Origin: an uncultured Lactobacillus sp.
GTDB taxonomy: Bacteria > Bacillota > Bacilli > Lactobacillales > Lactobacillaceae
Assembly (NCBI GenBank): GCA_905204935.1
Contig: CAJLBJ010000021.1
Location: 1 to 36,297, forward strand
Reading direction: 5' to 3'
DNA length: 36,297 nt
The position numbers were made by a program, and so were the translations under genes. Positions 16,842 through 24,624 of the stretch are shown here, in pieces (position 1 is the first letter of the stretch; each line of letters opens with the position of its first letter). The notes beneath the pieces are model-generated. The model had not been told where the DNA came from and searched no databases. It saw only the letters and a program-made list of their open reading frames with translations.

Positions 16842-18266
16842 TTAAAGATTTGCATCTGTTTGATAGTTTAAAGGTGAAAGCTCGGTTGCTTGTGTGATTA
16901 AAGAACTAGCTAACTGACGATACTTTTGTAAACCTAGTTCTTGTAGTTCAATGGATTTTTGGGTTAAATAACTAGCTTGCTTAGCACCACTTAACGTATT
17001 AGCGTATTGATCAATTTCTTTAATTTTTTGACCAAATAAAATATCTAATTGTTTTTGCGTATCTTTTAACTGGCGTCCAAACGCTAAATAATGTGGATCA
17101 ACAAGGACACCAACTAGTTTATAGACCCAGTAAGCCGAGTCAAAGTCGTGTGTTTGTTGACCACTTTTATATGCTGGATGCACATCAGTTGCACCGAAAT
17201 AAAAAGGAACATATACACTTTGAGCAGTTACACCTAAAGCTAGCCACTGAATACAAGCTAGGTTGACTGGCAAATTAGGGCGAATCTGTAAGATGTGTGA
17301 TTCTTGTGTTTTCGCTAAACTAATAGGACGAAACTTATTTTTTAATTCCTTTGGCCCATTTCCAAGCGGATCATACGGTGTATTTTGGAAATGTGAGCTT
17401 AAAATATAGGCAATGTCATCTTTAGAAATTAAACGTTCAGCTTTGCGAATGAAAGGCAGTTCTTCGCTCATTGGATCTTGTTGGATGCTAGGATTTAAGT
17501 ATTTTTGTCCATACCAAACACGTGGAGTACTATATATTTCATCTGAAAGTTCGTGTGTTCCAAAAATATTGCGGAAATTAAAACCTTCATATGCTGGATT
17601 AAGATGATTTTGATTTACAAATTCTTGAATACCACTAGACCATAAAAAATTGTTAGAATCTGTAAAATCAATTTCTTGAATTGCTAATTGATTGGCAATA
17701 ACCGCATAACAATCATCTGGAATACGTTGTGCCACCCAATGATGCCCGGAACCAGTTTCCATGTACCACACTTCGTCTTTATCGGCAAATAAAATTCCGT
17801 TTGATTCACTGGTGCCATATTCTTCAACAATTTGCCCTAAGCGTAAAACACCGGCTCTAGCTGACTTAACATAAGGTAAAACAACAGTAATCATGGCTTC
17901 TTCACTGATACCATTTTCTACATAGGGATCACAACTTAAAACACGGCTGTTGGCATAGGCGCTTTCAGTTGCACTCATTGCTACACCATATTCATTAAAT
18001 CCATCTTCTTCAAATAAGCCAAATTCATCGGTCCATTCAGGAGTTGCAGTATATTTAGCTTTTGTAGCTGGTAATTCAATTTTAAAACCATTGGCATTAG
18101 AAACAAATGTTGATGCAATAGCAGTTTGCGCTTCATGGACTTTCATGTGCTTAGGCCAAGCACTTTTGGCATCCTCATTTCGAGCAATAAAAGTCGAACC
18201 ATCAAGAGTTGCTTTTTTACCAACTAAAATACTCGTACACGCTGAAAAATCAAAACCTTTATTCAT
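16842..18266 (-). CDS. pepD: C69-family dipeptidase (PepD)
   Basis: A 474-residue peptidase of family C69, the Ntn-hydrolase dipeptidases of lactobacilli (PepD/PepDA), which cut dipeptides in the cytoplasm. The nucleophile Cys10 lies in SACTSILVGKKATLDG, close to the N terminus. After it come the typical ARNEDA and EYGTSESNGILFADKDEVWYMETGSGHHW. In characterized relatives a short N-terminal propeptide is removed to expose the cysteine. There is no signal peptide. AAGGAA lies upstream of the ATG. It leads a two-gene minus-strand operon and has a clear promoter (18305-18334) in the region divergent from the tautomerase. Several C69 paralogs are usual in lactobacilli, so the exact paralog name is uncertain. 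Confidence 0.92.
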   Translation of the reverse strand: MNKGFDFSACTSILVGKKATLDGSTFIARNEDAKSAWPKHMKVHEAQTAIASTFVSNANGFKIELPATKAKYTATPEWTDEFGLFEEDGFNEYGVAMSATESAYANSRVLSCDPYVENGISEEAMITVVLPYVKSARAGVLRLGQIVEEYGTSESNGILFADKDEVWYMETGSGHHWVAQRIPDDCYAVIANQLAIQEIDFTDSNNFLWSSGIQEFVNQNHLNPAYEGFNFRNIFGTHELSDEIYSTPRVWYGQKYLNPSIQQDPMSEELPFIRKAERLISKDDIAYILSSHFQNTPYDPLGNGPKELKNKFRPISLAKTQESHILQIRPNLPVNLACIQWLALGVTAQSVYVPFYFGATDVHPAYKSGQQTHDFDSAYWVYKLVGVLVDPHYLAFGRQLKDTQKQLDILFGQKIKEIDQYANTLSGAKQASYLTQKSIELQELGLQKYRQLASSLITQATELSPLNYQTDANL

Positions 18267-18304
18267 CTAATCATTCCTTTTTAATTTTAAACTTTCTAAC
18301 TTCA

Positions 18305-18334
18305 ATTATAACAACCCTTATACTTGAAAAACAA
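18305..18334 (-). promoter_or_regulatory. Promoter of the pepD operon
   Basis: On the minus strand TTGTTT (18334-18329), an 18-base spacer, and a consensus TATAAT (18310-18305), about 40 bases before the dipeptidase start. Confidence 0.65.
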
Positions 18335-18336
18335 TC

Positions 18337-18355
18337 AAATCTCATTGAGAGATTT
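18337..18355. promoter_or_regulatory. Inverted repeat in divergent promoter region
   Basis: AAATCTC (18337-18343) and GAGATTT (18349-18355) around ATTGA form a 7-bp perfect dyad. It abuts the -35 box of the pepD promoter and has no T-run, which fits an operator better than a terminator. The regulator is unknown. Confidence 0.4.
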
Positions 18356-18437
18356 AGCTATAATCAAAAAATCTAATTGCATTCTAATATCTTTTTAGTT
18401 AAGATTGAAATATACTGAAAGCAAAAGGGGAATTATT

Positions 18438-18629
18438 ATGCCACTTATTCATATTGAATTAATTGAAGGTCGTTCACAAGAACAATTAAAACAACTCGTG
18501 GAAGATGTAACAACAGCAGTTACTAAAAATACTGGTGCACCAGCTGAACATGTCCACGTCATCTTAAATGAAATGAAAAAAGATCGCTACGCTGTTGGTG
18601 GCGTGCTGAAAAGTGACGAAGACAAGTAA
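18438..18629 (+). CDS. 4-oxalocrotonate tautomerase family protein
   Basis: A 63-residue 4-oxalocrotonate tautomerase family protein. It starts Met-Pro-Leu-Ile-His; after removal of Met the N-terminal Pro would be the catalytic base, and the family-typical EGRSQEQL and [11 protein letters not shown] segments follow. Such proteins form hexamers; in lactobacilli the physiological substrate is not known. AAAGGGG precedes the ATG at 18438. The frame is open 11 codons upstream, but that start would block the Pro1 chemistry. It is flanked by its own terminator and appears monocistronic. A possible promoter is TTGCAT, 17 bases, TAAGAT about 40-60 bases upstream. Confidence 0.9.
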   Translation: MPLIHIELIEGRSQEQLKQLVEDVTTAVTKNTGAPAEHVHVILNEMKKDRYAVGGVLKSDEDK

Positions 18630-18631
18630 TT

Positions 18632-18660
18632 AAAAGCTGGGAGAATCTCCTAGCTTTTTT
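18632..18660 (+). terminator. Terminator of the tautomerase gene
   Basis: AAAAGCTGGGAG (18632-18643) pairs with CTCCTAGCTTTT (18647-18658), one G-T pair, three-base loop, then Ts to 18660. Confidence 0.9.
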
Positions 18661-18686
18661 ATTGAATAATAGAAAGGGTGAAAAAT

Positions 18687-19985
18687 ATGACACAAACTAT
18701 TTCAACGAATAGTCAAGGTCATTTAACCATTGGTGGAGTAGATACGTTAGAATTGGTTAAAGAATTTGGCACACCGTTGATTGCATATGATGTTAAGCAA
18801 ATTAAACAGCAGATTGCCGCATTTAAAGAAGTTTTCATTAAAGAAAATGTTTCTTATCGAGTTACTTATGCTAGCAAAGCTTTTTCAGCTTTAGCAATGT
18901 ATCAATTAATTGCAGCTAATGGAGTTGGATGCGATGTTGTTTCTGGTGGTGAATTGTATGCTGCTTTGCAAGGATCAATGGCACCAGAAATGATTGAATT
19001 TCATGGCAATAACAAATTACCTGCAGAATTAGAAATGGCTGTAGATGCTCAAATTGGCTGTATTGTTATTGATAATTTCCAGGAAATTGAATTTTTAGAT
19101 GAAATTTTAACAAGAAAACAGCAAACAATTAAGGTCGCTTTAAGAATTACTCCTGGTGTAGAAGCTGAAACACATGAGTACATCACAACTGGTCAATCCG
19201 ATTCAAAATTTGGCTTTGATGTTCTATCTGGTCAAGCAAAAAAAGCACTAGAACAATTATTAGCTAATCCGCGTATGCAAGTTTGTGGCATTCATTGTCA
19301 CATTGGGTCACAAATCTTTGCTGTTGATGGTTTCATCATGGCCGCCAAAGAAATGGTTAGGATTTTAAAGCAATGGCATGATGAATTGGGCTTTGAAGCA
19401 CAAATTTTAAATCTCGGCGGAGGCTTTGGTATTCGTTATACTAAAGAAGATCAACCTTTACCCGCACAAGATTTTGTTAAAGAAATTATTCGCGTGGTTA
19501 AACAAGAGATTACCCAAGCGAACTTAAATCTTCCAGAAATTTGGATCGAACCTGGACGTGCTTTAGTTGGTCAGGCAGCTACAACGTTGTATACAATTGG
19601 TTCAAGCAAAGAAGTAGCCGATGTGTGCCATTTTATTGCAGTTGATGGTGGGATGGGAGATAACATTCGTCCAGCCTTGTATCAAGCCAAATACGATGCT
19701 TTCTTAGCTAAAGATCCACTAGCAAAACCAACTCAAGTGGCAACTATTGTTGGTAAATATTGCGAATCAGGGGATGTCTTAGTTAAAAATTGTGAATTAC
19801 CAGATACTAAACCCGGTGATATTTTGGCGATTCCATCAACTGGTGCATATGGTTATACAATGGCTTCAAATTATAATCGCAATCCGCGTCCTGCTGTGGT
19901 CTTTTGTGAAGATGGTCAAGCTAAGTTAGTTATTCGACGCGAAACTTATCAAGATATGTTAGCCTATGAATTAAGTTTGCAATAA
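18687..19985 (+). CDS. lysA: Diaminopimelate decarboxylase LysA
   Basis: LysA removes CO2 from meso-diaminopimelate to give L-lysine, the last step of lysine synthesis. The 432-residue PLP enzyme shows the fold III barrel with VTYASKAF (PLP lysine K64), HCHIGSQ, LNLGGGFG, the WIEPGR loop and YCESGDVL with the catalytic cysteine, which in the dimer reaches the other active site. A GTG at 18678 is also in frame but sits in the Shine-Dalgarno AAAGGGTGA, so ATG 18687 is chosen. It stands alone between two terminators with no other lysine or DAP gene nearby. Confidence 0.96.
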   Translation: MTQTISTNSQGHLTIGGVDTLELVKEFGTPLIAYDVKQIKQQIAAFKEVFIKENVSYRVTYASKAFSALAMYQLIAANGVGCDVVSGGELYAALQGSMAPEMIEFHGNNKLPAELEMAVDAQIGCIVIDNFQEIEFLDEILTRKQQTIKVALRITPGVEAETHEYITTGQSDSKFGFDVLSGQAKKALEQLLANPRMQVCGIHCHIGSQIFAVDGFIMAAKEMVRILKQWHDELGFEAQILNLGGGFGIRYTKEDQPLPAQDFVKEIIRVVKQEITQANLNLPEIWIEPGRALVGQAATTLYTIGSSKEVADVCHFIAVDGGMGDNIRPALYQAKYDAFLAKDPLAKPTQVATIVGKYCESGDVLVKNCELPDTKPGDILAIPSTGAYGYTMASNYNRNPRPAVVFCEDGQAKLVIRRETYQDMLAYELSLQ

Positions 19986-20019
19986 ATCTTAGCATAAATG
20001 TATAAATCTTTATCGCACG

Positions 20020-20066
20020 AAGCAAACCTAAAGATCGGATATTCAACCTTTGTGGTTTGCTTTTTT
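20020..20066 (+). terminator. Terminator of lysA
   Basis: AAGCAAACC (20020-20028) pairs with GGTTTGCTT (20054-20062); inner AAAG/CTTT can extend the stem. Six Ts follow. Confidence 0.88.
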
Positions 20067-20080
20067 ATTCCCAAATTAAA

Positions 20081-20115
20081 AGGATTAATTTCTGTAAAAT
20101 ACAAAAATTAATCCT
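20081..20115 (-). terminator. Terminator of the HAD phosphatase gene
   Basis: An 11-bp perfect stem AGGATTAATTT (20081-20091) / AAATTAATCCT (20105-20115). On the minus strand it is followed by TTTAATTT. It lies about 60 bases past the HAD stop. Confidence 0.65.
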
Positions 20116-20172
20116 CATAGAAAAGTCTTATCAAATTTTAGTAATAAGAGATGCATGTAAAATTTATTTTTA

Positions 20173-20985
20173 TTATTCAGCTAATTCTAAATAATCTTCA
20201 AGATAATGTGCCAATCCATCATGATCATTATCCAAAGGTGTTATATCATTAGCAATGGCTTTAAGTTGTTTGGTCCCGTTTTGCATCACAACACCCCAAC
20301 CGGCATAATCAATCATTTCAACATCATTATGTTCGTCACCAAAAGCAATGATATTTTTGCGATCAATATTAAAGGCGTTGGCTAAATATTTAACTCCGTG
20401 AGCTTTATTAACATTTTTAGGCGAAAGCTCTAAAATTGGATTAGGTCCACCCCAAACACCAACATTGATTTGTTGGCCATAGCCTTGATTTAAAGCAGTC
20501 ACAATATTAGGTAATTCTGTTTTTTCAACTAACATCGTGATTGCTGCAGGGTCTTGTCTAAGGTTTAACTTGTTTAAAACTTCATTAGTTTTTGAAGCTA
20601 CTGGGAAAAAGTCATCAATTTTTTGATTAAATACATCGGTTAGAGACATATTTTTTCCTTCAGCCGCAATGATTTTGATACCTAATTCTTTTTTATTATT
20701 CAATAAATCTAGTGCAATCTTTTTATCAAATGTCAATTCGTATTCCTTATCCCATTTTTGGTGAGGGATATGGCCTAAAGCACCATTAAAGTTAATCATT
20801 GGCGAATTAATTCCTAATTGATCATAAATGTTTTTTGAGATACGATAAGGTCTTCCAGTTACAATTGATACGATATGACCTTGTTGACTAGCTTTTTGTA
20901 AAACATATTTTGTTTTAGGACTAATTACACCTTGTTTATTTAAGGTTGTCCCATCTAAATCGATTGTAATCAGTTTTTTTTCCAT
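20173..20985 (-). CDS. Cof-type HAD-IIB phosphatase
   Basis: A 270-residue haloacid-dehalogenase phosphatase of the Cof (IIB) type, cytoplasmic and Mg-dependent, acting on sugar phosphates or similar small molecules; the substrate cannot be told. Motif I is TIDLDGTTLN (nucleophile D9, acid D11), motif II IVTGRPY, and motif IV IIAFGDEHNDVEMI; the cap domain lies between about 85 and 195. The frame is open 47 codons further upstream, overlapping the divergent esterase gene, but GGAGGA before the ATG at 20985 and the family N terminus (MEKKLITIDLDG) fix this start. It is divergent from the esterase gene. Confidence 0.9.
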   Translation of the reverse strand: MEKKLITIDLDGTTLNKQGVISPKTKYVLQKASQQGHIVSIVTGRPYRISKNIYDQLGINSPMINFNGALGHIPHQKWDKEYELTFDKKIALDLLNNKKELGIKIIAAEGKNMSLTDVFNQKIDDFFPVASKTNEVLNKLNLRQDPAAITMLVEKTELPNIVTALNQGYGQQINVGVWGGPNPILELSPKNVNKAHGVKYLANAFNIDRKNIIAFGDEHNDVEMIDYAGWGVVMQNGTKQLKAIANDITPLDNDHDGLAHYLEDYLELAE

Positions 20986-21071
20986 ATTGATATCCTCCTT
21001 AAAATAAGGGATGCAAATTAAAAATACCATAAAGAAATTGAAATTACTAGAGCAAAATCCTATTTGCGTTG

Positions 21072-21077
21072 TATAAT
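21072..21077 (+). promoter_or_regulatory. Probable -10 box of the esterase operon
   Basis: Consensus TATAAT 29 bases before the esterase ATG. No convincing -35 is found at 16-18 bases. Confidence 0.45.
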
Positions 21078-21106
21078 TAGTGGAATAAATGATTGGAGGT
21101 AATGAG

Positions 21107-21859
21107 ATGATCTCTGTATTATCCAAAGAAATAAATGGTTTGCCAGTTCTTGAATTAGTTAGTGAAAATAAACAAAATGAAGCTTTGCCACTAGTTATTT
21201 TTTATCATGGCTGGACAGGCTGTAAAGAACAGGTGTTGACTCAAGGATATGAGTTAGCTAAACAAAACTTGCGTGTTATTTTACCAGATGCTTTGTATCA
21301 TGGGCAACGTCAAGTTGGCAATGTTTTAGCACATCAATTTGAATTTTGGCAAATAGTAGTTAATTCAGTTAAAGAGTTCCCACAAATTGTTGAATACTAT
21401 CGCAAACTAAATCTCATCAAAAATCAACAAATTGGTGTCAGTGGTCTTTCAATGGGAGGAATTACGACTTGTGCGTTGTTTAGCGTTTATGATTGGATTA
21501 GTGCGGCAGTATGTTTAGAAGGGTCACCATGTCCAATTCAATTTGCTAAACTATTAATTGAAACAATGCCAGGGATTGAAAACATTGCGCCTGAATATAT
21601 TAACAAGCAATTAGAACAATTAGCAAGTATTGACTTATCGCATAATCCACAAAAAATTGCAAAACGACCATTGCATTTTTGGCATGGTACAGCAGATGAA
21701 ATGGTACCTTATCAACCAACAAAAGATTTCTATGATTGTATCAAAGATCATTCTTATGCACAAAATGTGACCTTTACCACAACACCTGGGGCTAAGCATA
21801 AGGTATCGTATGAAACAACACTTGAAATGGCTGAAAAATTTGCCAAATACTTTAAATAA
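21107..21859 (+). CDS. YjfP-like alpha/beta hydrolase (esterase)
   Basis: A 250-residue alpha/beta hydrolase close in length and layout to E. coli YjfP and Bacillus YitV carboxylesterases. It has the oxyanion segment IFYHGWTG, PDALYHGQR, the nucleophile elbow GLSMGG (S115), the acid in WHGTADEMVP, and a late histidine in GAKHKVSYE. There is no signal peptide. The substrate is unknown; short acyl esters are likely. A first in-frame ATG at 21089 precedes the Shine-Dalgarno GGAGGT (21095-21100), so ATG 21107 is used. It probably leads an operon with the DUF59 protein 14 bases behind. Confidence 0.88.
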   Translation: MISVLSKEINGLPVLELVSENKQNEALPLVIFYHGWTGCKEQVLTQGYELAKQNLRVILPDALYHGQRQVGNVLAHQFEFWQIVVNSVKEFPQIVEYYRKLNLIKNQQIGVSGLSMGGITTCALFSVYDWISAAVCLEGSPCPIQFAKLLIETMPGIENIAPEYINKQLEQLASIDLSHNPQKIAKRPLHFWHGTADEMVPYQPTKDFYDCIKDHSYAQNVTFTTTPGAKHKVSYETTLEMAEKFAKYFK

Positions 21860-21873
21860 TAGGTGAGAAAATA

Positions 21874-22194
21874 TTGGAAAAAAGAAGTAATGAAGAAATA
21901 AAAGAAGAAGTTTTAAATCAATTAGGAACCGTAATGGATCCGGAATTAGGAATCGATATAGTTAATTTAGGACTTATTTATGGTGTCGTAATTGGAGATG
22001 ATGGTCAATGTGAAGTTCAAATGACGTTAACAACAATGGGATGTCCTTTGACAGATTTACTTGCAGATATGGTTACGCGTGCCTTAACACAGATTTCTGA
22101 AATTAAAGAAGTTGAAGTCAAGTTTATTTGGGAACCTGCTTGGAGTGTCGATCGCATGACGCGTTATGCTCGTATGGCATTAGGCATCCATTAA
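21874..22194 (+). CDS. MIP18/DUF59 family metal-sulfur cluster assembly protein
   Basis: A 106-residue protein of the MIP18 (DUF59, PaaD/SufT-like) family, implicated in maturation of iron-sulfur proteins. The signature VMDPELGIDIVNLGLIY and the cysteine in TTMGCPL are present, as is the C-terminal WEPAWSVDRMT. The start is TTG at 21874, six bases after AGGTGAG; no ATG is in frame nearby. No suf genes are in the window. It is sandwiched between an esterase and an orphan permease with short gaps, so operon membership says little about its client protein. Confidence 0.92.
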   Translation: MEKRSNEEIKEEVLNQLGTVMDPELGIDIVNLGLIYGVVIGDDGQCEVQMTLTTMGCPLTDLLADMVTRALTQISEIKEVEVKFIWEPAWSVDRMTRYARMALGIH

Positions 22195-22215
22195 AGAAAG
22201 GATTGACAAAAGACG

Positions 22216-23187
22216 TTGTTTAGAAAAAATATCATCGTTGTCTTTTTTGCAGGACTGTTGGCATTCTTGAGTGTTTTTTGTTTTTATCGTATTCAAGAAC
22301 GTGATTTTATGATTAAGTTAAATAATCATAACTTATCTGCAGATGCATTTAAATTTACGCTAAAAGATAATGTGTCTTTAGCGCAACTCAATCAAAAAAT
22401 TCAAAATAATCCTAAAATAGATGATATTCAACTGCATTATCAAGATAAACAAAATAAGAATATAACGTATTTTTTTGGCAAAGGAGATTTTGAAACTCCT
22501 CCAATGATTTCAGGAAATTTCTTTTCAAAAAACGATTTTTCAACTCAAGTAACGGTTGCAGTAGTTGGCAAAAATCTGGCTAAAAAACTTTATCGTCCTA
22601 AAGATCAAGAATATCTGTTACTTAACGGTCAATATATTCCAGTCTTAGGTATAATGGGGGATAAAGAAAAATCTCAGTTAGATAATCAAATTTTTATTTC
22701 TTGTTCCCAAAATCAATTAGCTCAGATGAATACCGCTAACTATAATCTTGTTTTAGATGGTTATCAACCACTTGCTAAAAAAACAGTGCAGCAAGTTTTT
22801 GATACTGCAAGTTTAAAGAAACTTGTTTCGCAAAAATTAATCTTATCAAACGATGCATGGTTCAACTTACATCGATATCAAATAATTGGTTTGATGCTTA
22901 TTTTGCTAGTATTTATTGGCTGTTCATATCTTTGGATTTTATCATTGCACAAGAGCTATCAAGCAGCTAAATTCATTCATAAAAAACGTAAACAGTTTGT
23001 TTTTGAATCTTGGGAAGCATATTGTTTGTCTAACGGAATTGGAATTATATTAGGTGTGTTAGTAGGAATCTTTATTTATTCCTTAAACTCGTATTTAGGA
23101 ATTTTCCTTTATAACATTGTAATATTCTTGATATGTAGCTGTTTATTTTATATTATTTTAAATATTCGTACGAAAAAAGAAGAGTAG
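22216..23187 (+). CDS. Orphan MacB/FtsX-like membrane protein
   Basis: A 323-residue membrane protein: one N-terminal helix (about 6-25), an extracytoplasmic domain (about 30-215), and three C-terminal helices (about 221-245, 268-290, 297-318). This is the one-plus-three topology of MacB/FtsX-type ABC permeases, and the outer domain carries the MacB core pattern SGNFFSKNDF...VAVVGKNLAKKLY...GQYIPVLGIMG. No ABC ATPase gene is adjacent, and the gap to each neighbour is short (21 and 14 bases). The start is TTG at 22216, nine bases past AAAGGATTGA. It may use an ATPase encoded elsewhere or act without one; function is unknown. Confidence 0.6.
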   Translation: MFRKNIIVVFFAGLLAFLSVFCFYRIQERDFMIKLNNHNLSADAFKFTLKDNVSLAQLNQKIQNNPKIDDIQLHYQDKQNKNITYFFGKGDFETPPMISGNFFSKNDFSTQVTVAVVGKNLAKKLYRPKDQEYLLLNGQYIPVLGIMGDKEKSQLDNQIFISCSQNQLAQMNTANYNLVLDGYQPLAKKTVQQVFDTASLKKLVSQKLILSNDAWFNLHRYQIIGLMLILLVFIGCSYLWILSLHKSYQAAKFIHKKRKQFVFESWEAYCLSNGIGIILGVLVGIFIYSLNSYLGIFLYNIVIFLICSCLFYIILNIRTKKEE

Positions 23188-23201
23188 GAGTGCTATAAAA
23201 A

Positions 23202-24578
23202 ATGCAACTACCATCAGAATTTATCAACAAATATCAAAATCTTTTAGGAACCGCTGAAGCTGAGGAATTTTTAGCAAGCTTTACGGGAAAAGTTCAAAAA
23301 GGTTTTCGCTTAAATCCATTAAAAGAAGATTTTACTAATGTTCGTTATTCTTTAAAAGAGCCTGTTGAATATGTCAAAACTGGCTATTATGGTGAAGTTA
23401 GCGGTCGTTCATTAGAACATCAAGCAGGGTATGTTTATAGTCAAGATTTAAGTGCTATGTATGTTGCTGAAATAACTGATGCCTTGCCAGGACAAACAGT
23501 ACTTGATTTGTGTGCTGCTCCTGGAGGAAAATCAACTCACTTAGCTGGAATGATGGCTAATCAAGGCTTGTTAGTGAGTAATGAGATTAATCGCAAGCGT
23601 GCGGCTATTTTGGCTGAAAATATTGAACGAACAGGCGCTTGGAATACTATTGTTTTAAACGAAGATCCAGCTTCTTTAGCTAAACAATTTATAGGATTTT
23701 TTGATAAAATTGTTGTTGATGCTCCTTGTTCAGGGGAAGGGATGTTTCGCAAAGATCCTGATGCCATAGGATATTGGACCCCCGATTATCCAGCTAAATG
23801 CGCAAAACGCCAACGTGAAATTTTAAGCGAAGCAATGAAAATGTTAAAACCAGGGGGACAATTAGTTTATTCGACTTGTACATTTGCGCCAGAAGAAGAT
23901 GAACAAATTGTATCGTGGTTAATCGCTACGTATCCATATTTAAAAATTGTTGAACTTCCGCGTTATCAAGGAATGGATGCTGGTCGTCCTGAGTTTAGTG
24001 ATGGAAATCCAAATCTTGTTGGAACAATACGTTTGATGCCACATCATTTTCGTGGAGAAGGACATTTCATTGCTAAATTACAAGATACGCGTGTACTAGA
24101 CTTAGCACCTGTTAAAAAGAAAAAACGTAATAAAAAAGGCACAAATAACAATCAATTGAATGCAGAACAGTTTAAATTATGGCAAGATTTTGCACAAGCA
24201 AATTTACTTAATTGTAATTTTGTCAAAAAAGATCTTAAATGTTACGGTGATTATTTATATCTTTATCCTGATAATTTACCCGATCTCTCAAGCCTTAAGT
24301 TCATGCGTCCGGGATTGCTATTAGGGGTCTTTAAAAAGAAACGTTTTGAACCAAGTTATACATTTGCTTTGGCATTATCTACTAAGCATGCTAAAAATGT
24401 TTTAGAAGTCTCCTTAGAACAATGGCAAAGCTACGTTGAAGGAAATCCACTTATTTTAAATGAATCTTTGAAAAATGGTTGGTACTTGCTAGTCTGCGAA
24501 CATAAACCATTTAGTTTTGGCAAAGTTGTTGGCAATAATGTTAAAAATTTCTTTCCTAAAGCTTTAAGATTTAAATAA
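23202..24578 (+). CDS. rsmF: NOL1/NOP2/Sun-family rRNA m5C methyltransferase (RsmF-like)
   Basis: A 458-residue SAM-dependent RNA cytosine-5 methyltransferase. SAM binding motif I is VLDLCAAPGGKSTHLAG; the two cysteines of the mechanism are C176 in DAPCSGEGMF and C226 in YSTCTF. The basic linker KKKKRNKKG (about 305-313) separates the catalytic domain from a C-terminal RsmF-like RNA-binding part. In Firmicutes these enzymes methylate 16S rRNA; which cytosine is modified here cannot be read. GGAG precedes the ATG. It ends the plus-strand run that starts with the esterase and shares its terminator with the convergent fni gene. Confidence 0.92.
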   Translation: MQLPSEFINKYQNLLGTAEAEEFLASFTGKVQKGFRLNPLKEDFTNVRYSLKEPVEYVKTGYYGEVSGRSLEHQAGYVYSQDLSAMYVAEITDALPGQTVLDLCAAPGGKSTHLAGMMANQGLLVSNEINRKRAAILAENIERTGAWNTIVLNEDPASLAKQFIGFFDKIVVDAPCSGEGMFRKDPDAIGYWTPDYPAKCAKRQREILSEAMKMLKPGGQLVYSTCTFAPEEDEQIVSWLIATYPYLKIVELPRYQGMDAGRPEFSDGNPNLVGTIRLMPHHFRGEGHFIAKLQDTRVLDLAPVKKKKRNKKGTNNNQLNAEQFKLWQDFAQANLLNCNFVKKDLKCYGDYLYLYPDNLPDLSSLKFMRPGLLLGVFKKKRFEPSYTFALALSTKHAKNVLEVSLEQWQSYVEGNPLILNESLKNGWYLLVCEHKPFSFGKVVGNNVKNFFPKALRFK

Positions 24579-24584
24579 TAAATA

Positions 24585-24624
24585 AAAAGACAGTAAGCTC
24601 AATATATGAGCTACTGTCTTTTTT
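24585..24624. terminator. Bidirectional terminator overlapping the fni stop
   Basis: AAAAGACAGTAAGCTC (24585-24600) pairs with GAGCTACTGTCTTTT (24608-24622), one bulged A, seven-base loop, Ts on both sides. The right arm includes the last codons and the stop of fni on the minus strand, so the hairpin serves rsmF and fni at once. Confidence 0.9.

Noticed and set aside
20986..21126. N-terminal extension of the HAD phosphatase
   Set aside because: The 47 extra codons run through the promoter region and into the divergent esterase gene, and the internal ATG has a strong GGAGGA.
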